A stretch of DNA of 64,000 bases from Schistosoma mansoni (lineage: Eukaryota > Platyhelminthes > Trematoda > Strigeidida > Schistosomatidae): positions 5,500,152 to 5,564,151 of the forward strand of contig NC_031498.1 in assembly GCF_000237925.1 (NCBI RefSeq), in the 5' to 3' direction. The notes under the pieces are model-generated. The model was not told the origin of the DNA. It saw only the letters and a list, made by a program, of their open reading frames with translations, and made no database searches. The translations under genes and the position numbers were made by a program. This document shows, piece after piece, positions 21,901 through 36,069 of the stretch (positions are counted from its first letter, which is position 1; each line of letters opens with the position of its first letter).

Positions 21901-24900
21901 ACCTGGAAGCGCTGGACGACCGTTTCTTCCTATTGTGGGACTCCTCAGCAACGCGCATCCACCATCCCGCCTCGCGAGATTCGAACCCAGGACCTATCAG
22001 TCTCTCGCGCGAGCGCTTAACCACTATATGTATTAAATTCACTTAGTATTGTTTGTTTGAATCTTCCCATCGATTTGTTAGGACTGCAACTGGTCAGTCT
22101 CTAATTGGCATATGTGAATACTGTGCGTATTGCCTCGATATAGCCTTGATTCACAAGCATGATAAGCAAAGATGGATAGTGGCTAGTAGTGGAATCCAGT
22201 TTGATGCGCGTTTCGTCCTATTTGGGACTCGTCAGCTGAATGTACCTGCATCTCAGAGTTGATGTTCACTCTGGGACTCGAACCCAGTACCCTCGCTTCA
22301 AACGCGCGTCCTGGATTCCACTGCTAACCACTATCAATCTTTGCTTATCATGCTTGTGAATCAAGGCTATATCGAGGCAATACGCACAGTATGCACATAT
22401 GCCAATTAGAGACTGACCAGTTGCAGTCCTAACACATCGATCGGAAGATTCAAACAAACAATAGTAAATGAATTTAAACTTCACCCCATCGCACAAGCAA
22501 GTGGCTATCAGGACTCATTGGCCGAGTGGATAACGTGATGGCGTTTGAAGTGAGGGTACTAGGTTCGAGTCTCAGAGTGAACATCAACTCTGGGATGCAG
22601 GTACATCCAGCTGACGAGTCCCAAATAGGACGAAACGCGCGTCCTGGATTCCACTGCTAGCCACTATCCATCTTTGCTTATCACACTATATGTATTGCTT
22701 CCGCTCTCGTTTATTTTCAATGTAACATAATACACTACTTAGTAGTACTCAGTAGTTCAAGTTAGGATTGTTCAATTCTACAGGTCGCAAAGTGTATAGT
22801 TGAAAAACAGAAGTGTTGATTCATTCTCCTACGTGATCTGGCATTTCATTTTTTTACACACAACATTATTAGAAGCTTGCCAATTATTGGAATATAGTGC
22901 CAAATCTTATCACAGATTACATCACGCACTGATCCTAGACAAATATCGAAAATCAAGAAGCACTGGACAGCTATTTCGTCCCAGTACGGGACCCCTTAGT
23001 AATGTGTATCTACATTCCCACTAGAGATCAAACCCAGGACCACCGACCAATTCGTTATGGCTCAGCCTTAAAACCAGTGGGCCAGGACCCGACAGTGTAC
23101 GTCAAGATATTTTATTGTTAATTACCTGTGTCACATTTACGAGAAAGTGGCACTTCCTAATGTATAATAACATCGTCACTCTCTTCATATGCACTCATTT
23201 GAAGGAGGAATTCTCCTTTTGATAGTATTTTTGATGACGTACATGTTTGTTTTTTATGACAATTTGTATGAGTAATTCGATAGTTGGATAAAATTTGTAA
23301 AAGGATTATTTACTGGACAGATTATTTCTTCATATATATTCGTTAATTAAGACAGTCAGTCAGCTACAACGTAGGACCAGGCACATATATGCATCGGTCC
23401 AAGTTGCCATACCTCGTTAGCACAACAAGATCAACACCAGATTCATAGAAGTAGTTAATTTAGTGGTAGTAGTATATAAAATATAGGTTGTATATAAGAA
23501 TATAGTATAGGAAGGAAGAAAGTTATGAAGCAATTTTAAGGTTTAAGGGAAGATAAAGAGTGTATACACCTACGCCATTTTGATCGATTCTGAGCCATGT
23601 CACCTAGAGTCTCCAACCATTGGTTACGATAGTCACACGGACCCCAACCAGGTAGTCTGTATCTACTAACATGGCTCAGACTAGAAGTTAGTGACTTCAA
23701 GCACTGATGGCATGTTTTGGTTTGGCCGCCCCTAACTCTTTTCCAACCATCCCCTACACTAGTCAGTGTTTCGCGCACTAGAGTCGTTGGCCATAGTGAC
23801 ACTTGAGGAGGAAACCGAAAGAGGAAGTTTAGTGTTGAAAGTTGAGGTAGAAGGAATGGTAGGAAGTGAAGAAGGAGATTGATTATGAATACAGTGGTCT
23901 TGAGTGCTGTTAGAGGTATGAGGGCAGTTATCACTTCCCGGTTGCCCATACCGTAGAAAGGTTCTTCTAGAGGTACCTGGAAAGGAAATCGGGTTAGAAG
24001 TGGTCTTAATGACCTAAGAGCGTGACCGCAGTGCCCAAGGGACAACTGCTTGAGGTCGGTCACACACGACCTTTTGTGGGTAGTTTTTGTGTTAGCTCCG
24101 TACTTGTTGGGACCTTACCGCCAGGGACGGAAATCCGTGGGATAAGGCGAGGTGTGCATTTTTAGGGTCGACCTTTTCTAACCCCATCCCTCCTTGTGGG
24201 AAGGCAGCATCGCTGTTATGCTGGCTGTCCGAAGGAAACACCTTACTGCTGTCACACCTCTGTACAGTCAGCAGTAGGACTTCGCCTTCGGACATTGGGT
24301 TTGCTGCTTTTAGTCTTACCGCTCTTCAACCGACCTGTCTGGCATGGTAGGACCTTGAGGAATGATTGTTCCAGACAGTATAGCTCGATTGGTTCATCAC
24401 GATAGGCAAGCCCGACCACCACGTCAAGGTAGCAGCAAAGGTCGTTGATATATTGATCATTGATCCATCAGCAGTTCTCTTCTTTAGATCTATTTATTCT
24501 TCGTTTGTGCTCCCATCAGACATATATACATATATATATATAGTGAATGACTAATTTTCCTCGCATTTTCTTATAGTTACGTAAGTGAAATTATGTAAAT
24601 CGCTCTCTAATTAATAAAATAACGAGGTGTCAACAGAAAGTGTTAGTATAAATATTCTTTCAAGTATAGGCTAACTCTTTTGTACATATTTGTATGTAGT
24701 TTTATGGCTGCATAAAAATTGAAGTATCACAATGAGAGTGGCACAAATAAGAGTGAACTACTTACTGACATTCATGTACTGTTACTTCTAAATAGTTCGA
24801 TAGAGTATGAAACTGAATAGTTAGACGAATACGACCCAATGATGAATTGCTTATTTGTTGTATACTATTACTTGTCATCACTTGTCTAACTGCCTGAGCA

Positions 24901-27900
24901 GACTGATTATTGAAGTTTGTTGTTGATAAAGATTCTGTAGAAGAAATAATATCCTAGAACAAAAATATTTTCAAAGAAAAGTACCATTTGACAGTAGTTT
25001 TAGTCTTAGAGGTGGTTAGTATGAAGTTTTATGACAGCATACCTCATATTCATATTATTATAAAATCAGTTCTCGGAAGTATTCTTCTGTTCAGAGAATA
25101 TCACAAACAATAAATGGATAAAATCGTCAATGTTGCTACGCATAGGTATATCGTGAACATGTATTCTAAAAAATACATTCAACACATGGATTTCTAGTTT
25201 GTTTAATGTTCCATAACTAAGAAAATATGGCTGAAAAATTTGGCGATACGTCGGAAAACGAAGTTACTTTACGATTATAATACGAAGAGCTCTATAGAAG
25301 TATACGTTGTTAGTAAATAGTGGATTATGCTTAACAAGTACCGATAGTCCGTAAAATGACAAAGATTACATAAATTATATTCAATGAACTAAGTAAACTG
25401 CAACAAAACTAATCCTAGTTTTATCTAATTTATTCATAAGAGACTTAAAATGTGTATTCAGTACATATCGAAGTGCTCACTTAGAACAAATTCAATTTAT
25501 TGTGATCAAGGTCTCTCATAATACTGATCAAATGGTGCTAGGATACAAGGAGGGCTTGTCCCTTCAGGCCATAGTGTCTCACGAAAGCAATTTAGAGAGC
25601 GTTTAGGCTAAACTCATCACTGAATGACTGCAGTGATGAAAATATCTGAGTCTTCTGATAGTCGACGTCTACATAAATAACGAAATCATTTCAAAGCGTG
25701 GGGGACTATTCCTTTTACTAACAGCTAATAAATTCTTTTCAAGAAGTGGAATAAGTAAATTTATAACAGCTAGCGAACTAAATACGAAAGGATGTTAAGT
25801 CAGACAAAGTAGTATCGTGCAACTATGAAGATGTTGTTTTAGCGAACAAATAATGATGTTCGTTTAACAGCTATCAAAATTATTACAGCTGAAACCGAAG
25901 GTTAACTGTTGTTCGATTTTGACTTAACTATGCTAACATAAATTAAGTAATATTCTTCGGTCACAACAAAAAACCACATTAAGAAAGTTTTCATTGGAGG
26001 CTAAAATCACATGAATGTAAGAAATCAAATACTAGTGAAAAACAGTTGCATCACAAATTCATTTAGTATTGTTTGTTTGAATCTTCCCATTGATGTTTAG
26101 GACTGCAACTAGTCAGTCTCTATTTGGCATATGTGCATACTGTGCGTATTGCCTCGATATAGCCTTAATTCACAAGCATTGTAAGCAAAGATGGATAGGA
26201 CGAAACGCGCGTCCTGGATTCCACTGCTAGCCACTACCCATCCTTGCTTACAGTTGCATCACAAGTTTATACGTGTCAACAAAGTAAGAGTTACAGATGA
26301 ACCCAATTTCTCTTGGAACCGATCATAAGATGATCAAAACCAAACAGAAATTACAATCAAATTACCAAAGTTAAAATACAACCTACTGAATCAAATGATA
26401 ACGAAATTTATTACTGTTAACAAAAAACATAAGTCATAAGTACCATAGTACTTACATTATCATCAGGAAAACGATTTCTTACAACCATTTCTGGATTCGC
26501 TGTAGGGGATTCCGAAGGTTTTTCAGTTGGGGTAGAATTATCGGTAGATTTCTTATTCAGGGATAAACTGCGTTTTATATTGGTATTATCATCCCCACTT
26601 GGATTTTGGCGTTGTCCAGGAAGTAAAGCCTGTTATAATAAGAAACATTTATTTCTCCTTAGGTAATCAATTTTTGTGTACATCTAATTATTCTACAGAG
26701 ATTTCTCACAAAGTTGAAAGCTATGAGCTAAACTATCTTAAAAGTGTGCTAGGAGTTAAATCACAACTATTGTGTAAACGTCCATAACTCGATGGATTGG
26801 TTAATACAAAGAAAATAAAAACAATTACCAAATGGTTGAACAAATGAGTCATTCATAAATAACGAAGAGCCTGGTACAAATACGGGTTGACAAAAGTTGG
26901 AATACTACACTAACACAATGAAATCAAATTAACAAGATGAATAATAAAGGAGTCGAAATAATGCAGTAGTAGTGATAATGAAAAGACTAAACACTGATAA
27001 TCTTATTTGAAAGGGCAGAAAGAATAGCTATGCATGAAGGGATATAGGAACGGAAGATCTAGAAAAATATTAAAATGAAATATACCTGCATCAATTTGAC
27101 TGACTCTGAGTAATCCAAAGTCTCCAACCACTGGTCGCGGTCAATGAGCGGACCGCGATACAGAAATGACAGTGGGACAACGGTTTATGATTAAATTTTA
27201 ACAGTCAAAGGGAAAAACAAACTTGTAAGTTACATCAGTTTCTATTTAGACATTTTGGATATTGCGTTTTCAAACTGAATAAGTATCAACTCATTCTTAT
27301 TCAGTCAAGAATAACTAATATGTGTTGGTCCAGTAATTAATATTTTCTTGAAACGTATCTTCGATGACTAATCTTTACAATCAGCAATCGTTTTGTTATT
27401 ACTTTTACAATTTTATTTCTCTGTTCTTATGGGGTATAGAAACTTGAACCGATGTATATGCGTATCAGTTTCTATGTTATGACTGACTGAATTATCTAAG
27501 ATAACAAACCATACTAAAGTGGAATAAGAAACCCATATCTAAAGTGTAGGCCAACACATGAAGTCAATCTGTGAAGTTACCGATTTGTATGAGAAGATAT
27601 AGATCTTGTAGTTAAGGTCCATGAAACCATTGTAAATAATTATCAGGAACCATAAGTAAAAAAGGTTTTAAAAACAGTAAAAGTGGACTATAAACAAATG
27701 CCCTTTATTTTAAAAAAGAAATCTAAATCATGTACATTTTGGTATTCAATGTTACTATTTCATTTTCGCTAATGTCCTGTACTTGAATTAGATAATTACT
27801 ATCATGACTTTTTATTGATTATATACTATATTCCAATACACAGTATGTTAGACATTAAATAGGAATAATATATTTGTAAAATCTCAGCGAATGAATTTGT

Positions 27901-30900
27901 AGTAAATCCAACGTTTCGCCTGGCAATCTGGTCCAAGCTTTTTCAAGGAATTATAATCAAACATTAAAATTATCGAATATAAATAGGTACATGGTTCTCC
28001 GAGTTCATTATACACTGAATAGGTCATCCAATCAATGTTAACAAAAAGTCTAAACTAGGTATGTTTAAGAGATATGTGATGTGAAGTGATGAGTGTTCAT
28101 ATAACATATTGTGATGTGAAGTGATGAGTGTTCATATAATATATTGTATAGAAAAACGTAAGAGGTGAGAGGCGAAAATTACATTCACATTATATATTGT
28201 CTCTTATCAGTGAATTTATAAGGAAACATACAATTTGTAATATATATGATATGAATCATATCTGTCACAGTATGTATAACATGAAGATAATTAAACAAAA
28301 TAAAAATAAAATATAAAGGTGAAATTTGAAGATCGTAATTTTTGACTGTATGTATGTGTCATTTTTAATGTTCCAATGAATTCTTTAACAAATTCCGATA
28401 AGACAACAGATTAGAATCATTGAGTGTAAATTGTTGTCATTTTAGATGATACGAATTAGATAAAAAACATTAAGGAGTTCAGGTTGTTACTTATTAATGA
28501 TTAGCTGCCATGGCACTGCTAATTGTATTCCATCCCTCCTATTAATATTGTTTGGATTAGCCCATATGTATAAGGCTTCAGCTGTTTGTCTCTCCTTGTA
28601 AGAATTAAAAGCTTTTTGAAGGATTCTTGTGCCATCGAAATCAATTGTATGACCTGATTCTATCGAATGTAATGCTATCGCTGATTTGTTCTCCAATTTC
28701 CTTACATCATCTGAGGATTTAGGAATATGTTTCAAACATTGTTTGTGTTCCTTCACCCTCACATTCAGTTGTCTTGATGTTTCACCTACATACGTTGCAT
28801 TACAGTCACTACATTTGATTTCATAGACACAATTTTGTTGTTCTTCTTTATGTATTGGATCTTTAATTCTTACTAATTTTGATCTTAGAGTATTGTTTGT
28901 TCGAAAAAATACTCTTATATTTTGATTATTTAAGATTCTTCGAATATCTTCCGAAATTCCTTTCCGATATGGGATCACCACTGTGTTAACCCATTCCTTT
29001 TTCTGTAATCTTTTTGTATTAACAATGTCGTCTTTTCTTTCAATCTTAATTATTTTTTTAATAAAATCTTTTGGATAATTGTTCATAATTAAGGTAGATG
29101 TAATTAAATTTATTTCCGTTTTCATATCATTTGGTTCAGTGACAAGTTTTTGAGCTCTTGTAATCATATTTTTGACTACTGTCACTTTGGTTGAGTGTGG
29201 ATGTGCCGATTTAAAATCTAGAAATTTTTCTGAATTTGTCGGCTTTCGAAATATACTAATTTTTAAGCTATTATTAACTTTCCTTTTCACTAAACAGTCT
29301 AGGAAAGGTAATTTGTTTTCAGGAGATTCCAACTCTTTGGTGAACTTGATTTTTCTATCAAAGTTGTTGATGAGTTTAAACAGTTCATCCAAATGGTTTC
29401 GTTTTATAATGACAAAGGTGTCATCTACATATCTTAACCATACTTTCGGTGCCTGAGAACATAATGAAATGGCACTAGTTTCCAATGAATGCATAAAGAG
29501 GTTAGCAACAATTGGGGAAACTGGTGATCCCATAGCTACACCTTCAGTCTGTCTGTATAAATTCCCTCGAAAACTGAATATAGTTGAACGTAAACATAGA
29601 TCTAACGCTTTAATAATATCCGAGGTAATTAAAGGACAGCGTTGTTTAAGATCAATGTCAGAATCTAATAGATTATATATAATATCTAATGTTTTCTTAA
29701 TTGGAACATTAGTGAATAATGAGCAAACATCAAAACTTGCCATTATTTCATCTTCTTCTATGTGAATATTAGAGATAACATCTTTAAAAACATTAGAATT
29801 TTTTATTCCGTGTTTGATTGTGCTTTCATATGGTTTAAGAATCTTAGCTAGGTATCTAGAAAGATTGTAGGTTGGTGAATTGGTATAATCAACAACAGGT
29901 CTTATTGGGACATTTGTTTTATGTATTTTTGGTAATCCATAAAATCTGCATGGTTTGTTGCTTTTTGGATATAGAGAAAACCATAGAGATGGTCCTAGTT
30001 TCGGTTTTAAAGTCTGTAGCATTTTGGCTGTTTCGGCTTTCAACTTATTCAAAGTTGCTCTACATTTGTTAATCTTGATTTTTTCATAAGGTCCAGATTG
30101 GAGATGTTCATTGACTTTTTTCTCATAATCAGAATTATTCATAACAACAGTGGTGTTTCCTTTGTCAGCTCTCATAATAACAATTTTTCTGTCTTTACGT
30201 AGCTGTTTTAGAGCATTCATTTCTTCTTTACATAGATTAGGTGTATTTGGTTTTTGTTTCAATAACGCATTTGAGATTTTAAACCTCACTGAATTCGCTT
30301 GATCAGTCGGAACATTGTTTAAGGCAGGTTCAATAACCGGAATAATTTCTGAAGCCATAAGTCGTGTTTTGCTCAAATTGAAATTGAGGCCTTTTTTAAG
30401 CAATGATAGTTCGTGTTGATTTAAATGTTTGTCAGATAGATTCACAACAATTTTGTTTATATCTAGTTCTTTGGAATTGTTTCTAATCGTGTCATTATTG
30501 GAATTTGATGGATGTTTAAACATTTGTTCGAATTTCCTTATTTGACGTTTTTTTGTAATTTGATCATAAAAGTTTTCTTTATGTTTAAAAAATTCAACAA
30601 CATTTGTTTCTATTTCTGGTGGTATAATTAAAGATAAAACATTATCAATGTTTGCAATACGTGAACGTAGAGATTCCAAATTTTTAGTGGATTTATGAAT
30701 ACGTTCTCTAAGAAATACTCTAGTAGCTGTAACAGCTGCTTTTTGTGATCGTGGTGAATCGTCTGGAGTCTTGACTCTTAACGTTCTTGGATAAACATGA
30801 TGGTTTAAACAGCGTAGATTGAAAATTCGGTGGTTATACCAATTGTACATTTTCTTCGATAATTTTATGCGATTGCAGAATAATATATAAGAACTCTCGT

Positions 30901-33900
30901 CTAAATTAGAACGAATAGTTAACATTGATTGGATGACCTATTCAGTGTATAATGAACTCGGAGAACCATGTACCTATTTATATTCGATAATTTTAATGTT
31001 TGATTATAATTCCTTGAAAAAGCTTGGACCAGATTGCCAGGCGAAACGTTGGATTTACTACAAATTCATTCGCTGAGATTTTACAAATATATTATTCCTA
31101 TTTAGTGTTTTACATCAACTCGGCGCTCAAATACAGTATGTTAGTTATATTTTTTTCTGTCTGTCTTTTATTGGTTTGAAATTAATAGAATTCAGAGTAA
31201 AAGGATTTTATATAATTCAATTAAAGATTCTTGAGAGAGCACCTTAGAAATAGCGTCTATTAATAGCTTAGTATATAAACAACCTACGCCTGTCTTAGAT
31301 AACAGATTTTGATAATGCATGTGGGTGACGACTAGATTTATAAGAAAACAAAAATATTAGCTTCATAAATTATAGATTTATTAATAATCGAGTAATTAGA
31401 CATGAACGTTATTTAAATGGTGTTACTCATGTAATGTGATAAAAAGAGAATTTGAAATACTGTTAACAACCAAATGTAGCAGTGTGATTTATGTTAATTA
31501 TATCTGTCGACATAAGTAGTATGTAACACCAATCAAAAGTGGAATGGCTGGCAGTAGAAGGTTGAGAGGATCAGATTAAAGAGAACGGGAATGTGAACAG
31601 AGTGTAATTATAATGGCAATGAAGTATTTAATGTACGGTTTTTCATATTTCATGAAGACACTTTGTAACTTTGCGTTATACAGTAAGCTGGTAGTCCCCA
31701 CCTGAGTTCCCGTTCATTACAGCAGAGTTTTGGAATGTCAATAATTTACATCTAAGTAAACTCTGAAGATAAAGTCAAGATGGGATTATTTTCTCATGTC
31801 AAAGATATTCACGTTAAAAGTATGGAGTATATCAAATTAATACCAATTAAAAATTTTAACTATTTATTCTAAAATGTTAGGTAAAATATTTATAAAACTC
31901 ACCAACAATTGTAAATGCATGTAAATGGTTGATGATTCCCGACCTGTATCTTGTAAGGTGAATGGTCGCGTGACAGACATATTCTTCTGTGTTAATAAGG
32001 TTTGTAGTGAGATGTTACAGGATCCTAGTTTTGTCTCCGTTCGGCTGTCACGTATCTAAATCATGTCACAAGGAAGACAAGGCCTACAATTTGACGTTTT
32101 ATTGAAACATGTGAAAATGATATGGATAAGAAATCAGTATTATGTAATGGTGTCTTAGTTGTCAACTTGTACCACTACATACAGTGAACATACGAACAGA
32201 CATAACTGTTTTGCTGCACAGCATGATGTAACAGTGGATTAATTTAGTCGTCGAATTATCACGTCAGTAAGCTGTTATGAATAGAGAAATATATTGGAAG
32301 CCGGAAAAACTCGAGACAGTAACAACGAAAAATTGGACTAGAATAGTGGAAGTTCAATATTTGAAGCAAGAAGTACGAGTGAATCTGTATGACAATGACT
32401 ATAAGTTATGAACTGAAAGTCAGTGGTTTCACTGACTAAGGTAATCCATTATTGTTATTGTTCCGAAAGATTTCCCAAATTATTTCAATCAATGCAGGTC
32501 ACTCCTCTTACATAATCACTGGATTTGCTTATCAGGGGATTCCCTATTTGTCATTAAGGCGACAAAGATGAACTGAATGTCGGCGGTCGCTTTGTATTTT
32601 CGGACATCAGATAGGTTAAATTGTACATTAAAACCTTAATTGATAGGCTATAGCGCATTACAGCAATTGTTGTCGCACTTCACGGTAAAGAATTATTTAT
32701 ACTACTGTTAAAATTTTTAAAACCGACCTGACAACAACATGCAGTAGTATTATACTTATGTTCATATGTACGACATATTATTACAAAATCTAATTACTTT
32801 AGACTAAATGCCAAATAATAGAATATTCTAGCTAACTGAGGATAAAACGTACCTTTCTAAATATAGAAACCATAGGTCAGTATTCTAATAAACTTAGTTT
32901 TAAATAAGTCAACTTGATCCACATCTCTGCTGAAGTAATTATGACTACTAAAAATACCCTCCGAAAGGAAAAGAAGAAATATGAGTTAAACTTACAATAA
33001 GCTGAAGTATATCAACGTTTGGATCACTAACAAGAAAATGATGCACAGAGTTCCAAACAGGATTTTGTGTTTTTTCTTTAACTTCGTTTGTTTGATAATC
33101 ACGTCCTAGATGGATATTACAAAATGGTGAAGGTTCCTGTAGTTGTTTTACGGGCTGATAATGGGAGAAAGAGAAGAACAAGGAAGAAGTTGAAGAAAGG
33201 GTAGCTGTTTAAAATCATAATTAATTACAAAGTAATGTTTTTAGTTACAAAAGACAAATATCCAAGATGATGTACAAAAGCAGTGGATTTCAGAAACTTG
33301 TTAAACAAAACAAAAATGATTGAAAGTTACTGCTGATATATCTATACATTAGTTACATAACGATATCGTCAATTAGCTGAAGTTGCATGAAAACCAAGTG
33401 CTATTTACTGTGTCTATGTTAAAGTGTTAACTCCGCCTGGAGCCCTTCTAGAGTTAGTCCCAGTCCCAAGCCCAGGTAAAGGAGGTCGGTTTAACTTTGA
33501 AAATCACATTGATGACGCATAAATTGACAGACCATTCCTACCAAACTTCAACAAGGAGAACAAAGTAAAACTATTTAAATATTATTATTCACACAATATA
33601 TGGTAAAATCATTTTTACGATTAGCCTGTTCGGATTTACGTAAGTAGTCTAGATTAACTTTAGAAGCAAGTAGAATAAAGAACAGTACCAAATACACGTT
33701 TCTATGGTAAATAAGACCCGCTAAAATCCGTGAAATTATCATTTATAATCTTGTAGTTATATTCGTCATGAAATCTAACATCAAGTGAAGTTTACACTTC
33801 AGTACTGACTTTCGAAAATGAGATTAGAGTATTGATTACATTTGTTATAGGGACTCATAACCATCAGGCGTTACACGTAAAAATCCAAACTGATATTTGT

Positions 33901-36024
33901 TGGGACAATGTTTTAGACAAAGAAAATCATTCATGCATAAACGTTATGATAAGCAATAGCGAAGAAATCAGTATATATTTCGTCCTATCACTTTTACATA
34001 AAAACATCAATTACAAAGGTGTACATACGTAACCACAAACAATAACAGAGTTATCATAAATCAAATATTATCTTCAAAATGTTTTAAATGTTGAAAACTG
34101 AATCTTCTGGGAAGAATATTAATGAAAATGTTTAATTAAGAAAGCTGAGAACTCACTAATAGCGTAAAATGTCAAACATCGTAAACATGATATATTAGAA
34201 CACAAGAAACCTGATCAATAAAGACTTTGAAAGAGGGTACAGGTAATTTATTTAATAACCATATTTCCATTTGAGTTTGCAGAGATGATGATAATCCTCT
34301 CTGATGTATGAATTATAGATAAATGGATGAATATTATCAAAGGGAGTTGCCAGGTGTGACCTATTTCCATCATATATTATGTCACTTATCTCGCGACTTC
34401 TTCTAGGATGGCCCCAAATAATTTAGTTTTTTCCTCTTGCTAACAAATTGCAGTTGTAACGAGTAAGTAAGTCCTCAATAACTTTCAATGCAGATTACCA
34501 CGTTGAATTGTGCTATTTCCCTGAAAAGTTAATTTCTCTTTTAGTTTGTTATTCCAAGTCATTGCTACAAATATATAAATAGTTGTTGGAACACATTCAA
34601 CTTGTGAGAATATAAAGAGCCTCTTTAACTTTTCTTCTTACTGAGACGTTTGGGGGAGATTACAACGACAGTGTTGTTATTATAGAGAAGGAACTAGTTA
34701 CTAGATGAGACTACAGAGTCTAGCCTAAGTTTCAGACATAATCACCTAGGAACAAGACTTCCCTTCAAATTTATATATTATAATTTCTATCCAGTATATA
34801 AAAAAATACTGCACAGATATTATACAGTTTACAAAATAACTTACTGGCAAATTATTCGCTTGTTCAATAACAACGTATAAAAATCCTGAACTCATACTTC
34901 GTCCGGACGCTTTACGATACTGCAGAGCCTGTTCCATTGACTAATAATCATCATGTAGTTTGGAACGGCATGGTTTAGTATAAAGGGAAAAGGGAAATAG
35001 AAGATGAATAAAAAGCGAATATTATTACAAATAAATAATGAGTGATAAATAGAGAGCGAGTATTAGTATGTATTTTCTTCAGAGAATCAGTCAATGAAAT
35101 TATGTCAAATCATAATTAGCAAAATGAACTGAAGAGTAATTGACTGACAAACGATTCGATTATGCAAATAAAATGACTAAGAAATAAAACAGAGGGAAGG
35201 AATAACAAGTAAACGCAACAACTTCCTTATGAGATTTGAAATAAAAATCGAATTCAATGAATCTACAATATCATGAAGAAAATATCCAACTAGCTTGAGA
35301 ACGTTCAGTATGTAATGCCTTTTTGTACACAAAATATGAACAGATGTATAGAATGATCAATTGAGGTACAAACAAGGAGTAAACATCCAAACATAAAATG
35401 CGAATGAAGAAGATACACATTTACAGTGGATTTATAATTTTTTCAACAAATTTCATATAAAACAGTTCACAAATTAAAAATCTGAAGATTGAAATAAACA
35501 AAAAGTAATCAAAACTAACCAATAACACAAGCAAGTCAGGTTAATTTTAACGATTCACAAAGATTTTAATATTCCGTAACCAGGTACAAGATCATGTACC
35601 CAAATTGAAGACCGGCGTCTAGCGAAATCGCCCGACCCCATAAAACAATATAGGTGAGGAAAGACTGGAGATATTGATTTAACAGATGAAATTTAAATCC
35701 TTTAATCACTAAGTCACTTCTCGTACAGTATTCACATTCAAGATGAATAAACCAATAACTGGTATAGAAATATAATAATCACCTAGATTCAGGTGATTAG
35801 ATCGACTAGCGATTTCAACTGTGAAAATACTATAATCTCCACAATTCCCTCACACAAATAGTGTAATCAGATATTTATCTCATTTTTATGTTAAGCTCAC
35901 AATAATCTAATTTCAATTAGAAAAACTTTTAAGCATTAGTTTTAGCAAACCTAAACATAAATTAGACATTAGGTGGTGATTCTGTTAAGGTGCGAAGATC
36001 TAGTTATTTGCACCATATTACAAC

Positions 36025-36069
<45 letters not shown>

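Larger units (their letters stand above)
27852..31132 (-). mobile_element. Penelope-like element, apparently full length
   Basis: A 3.28 kb retroelement with one 812-codon frame (RT plus GIY-YIG endonuclease), 191 bp inverted terminal repeats (27852-28042 and 30918-31108), and a 12 bp target duplication acagtatgttag at 27840-27851 and 31133-31144. The right end carries 24 extra bases after the inverted repeat. Penelope-like elements are neither LTR nor LINE elements and often carry terminal repeats in inverted order. It sits in the E-Syt intron 26630-31902, same sense. Confidence 0.93.

Noticed and set aside
21818-22496. Short proteins of 69-76 codons around 21.8-22.5 kb
   Set aside because: They are translations of SINE and ribozyme sequence; the frames follow the repeats, not a gene.
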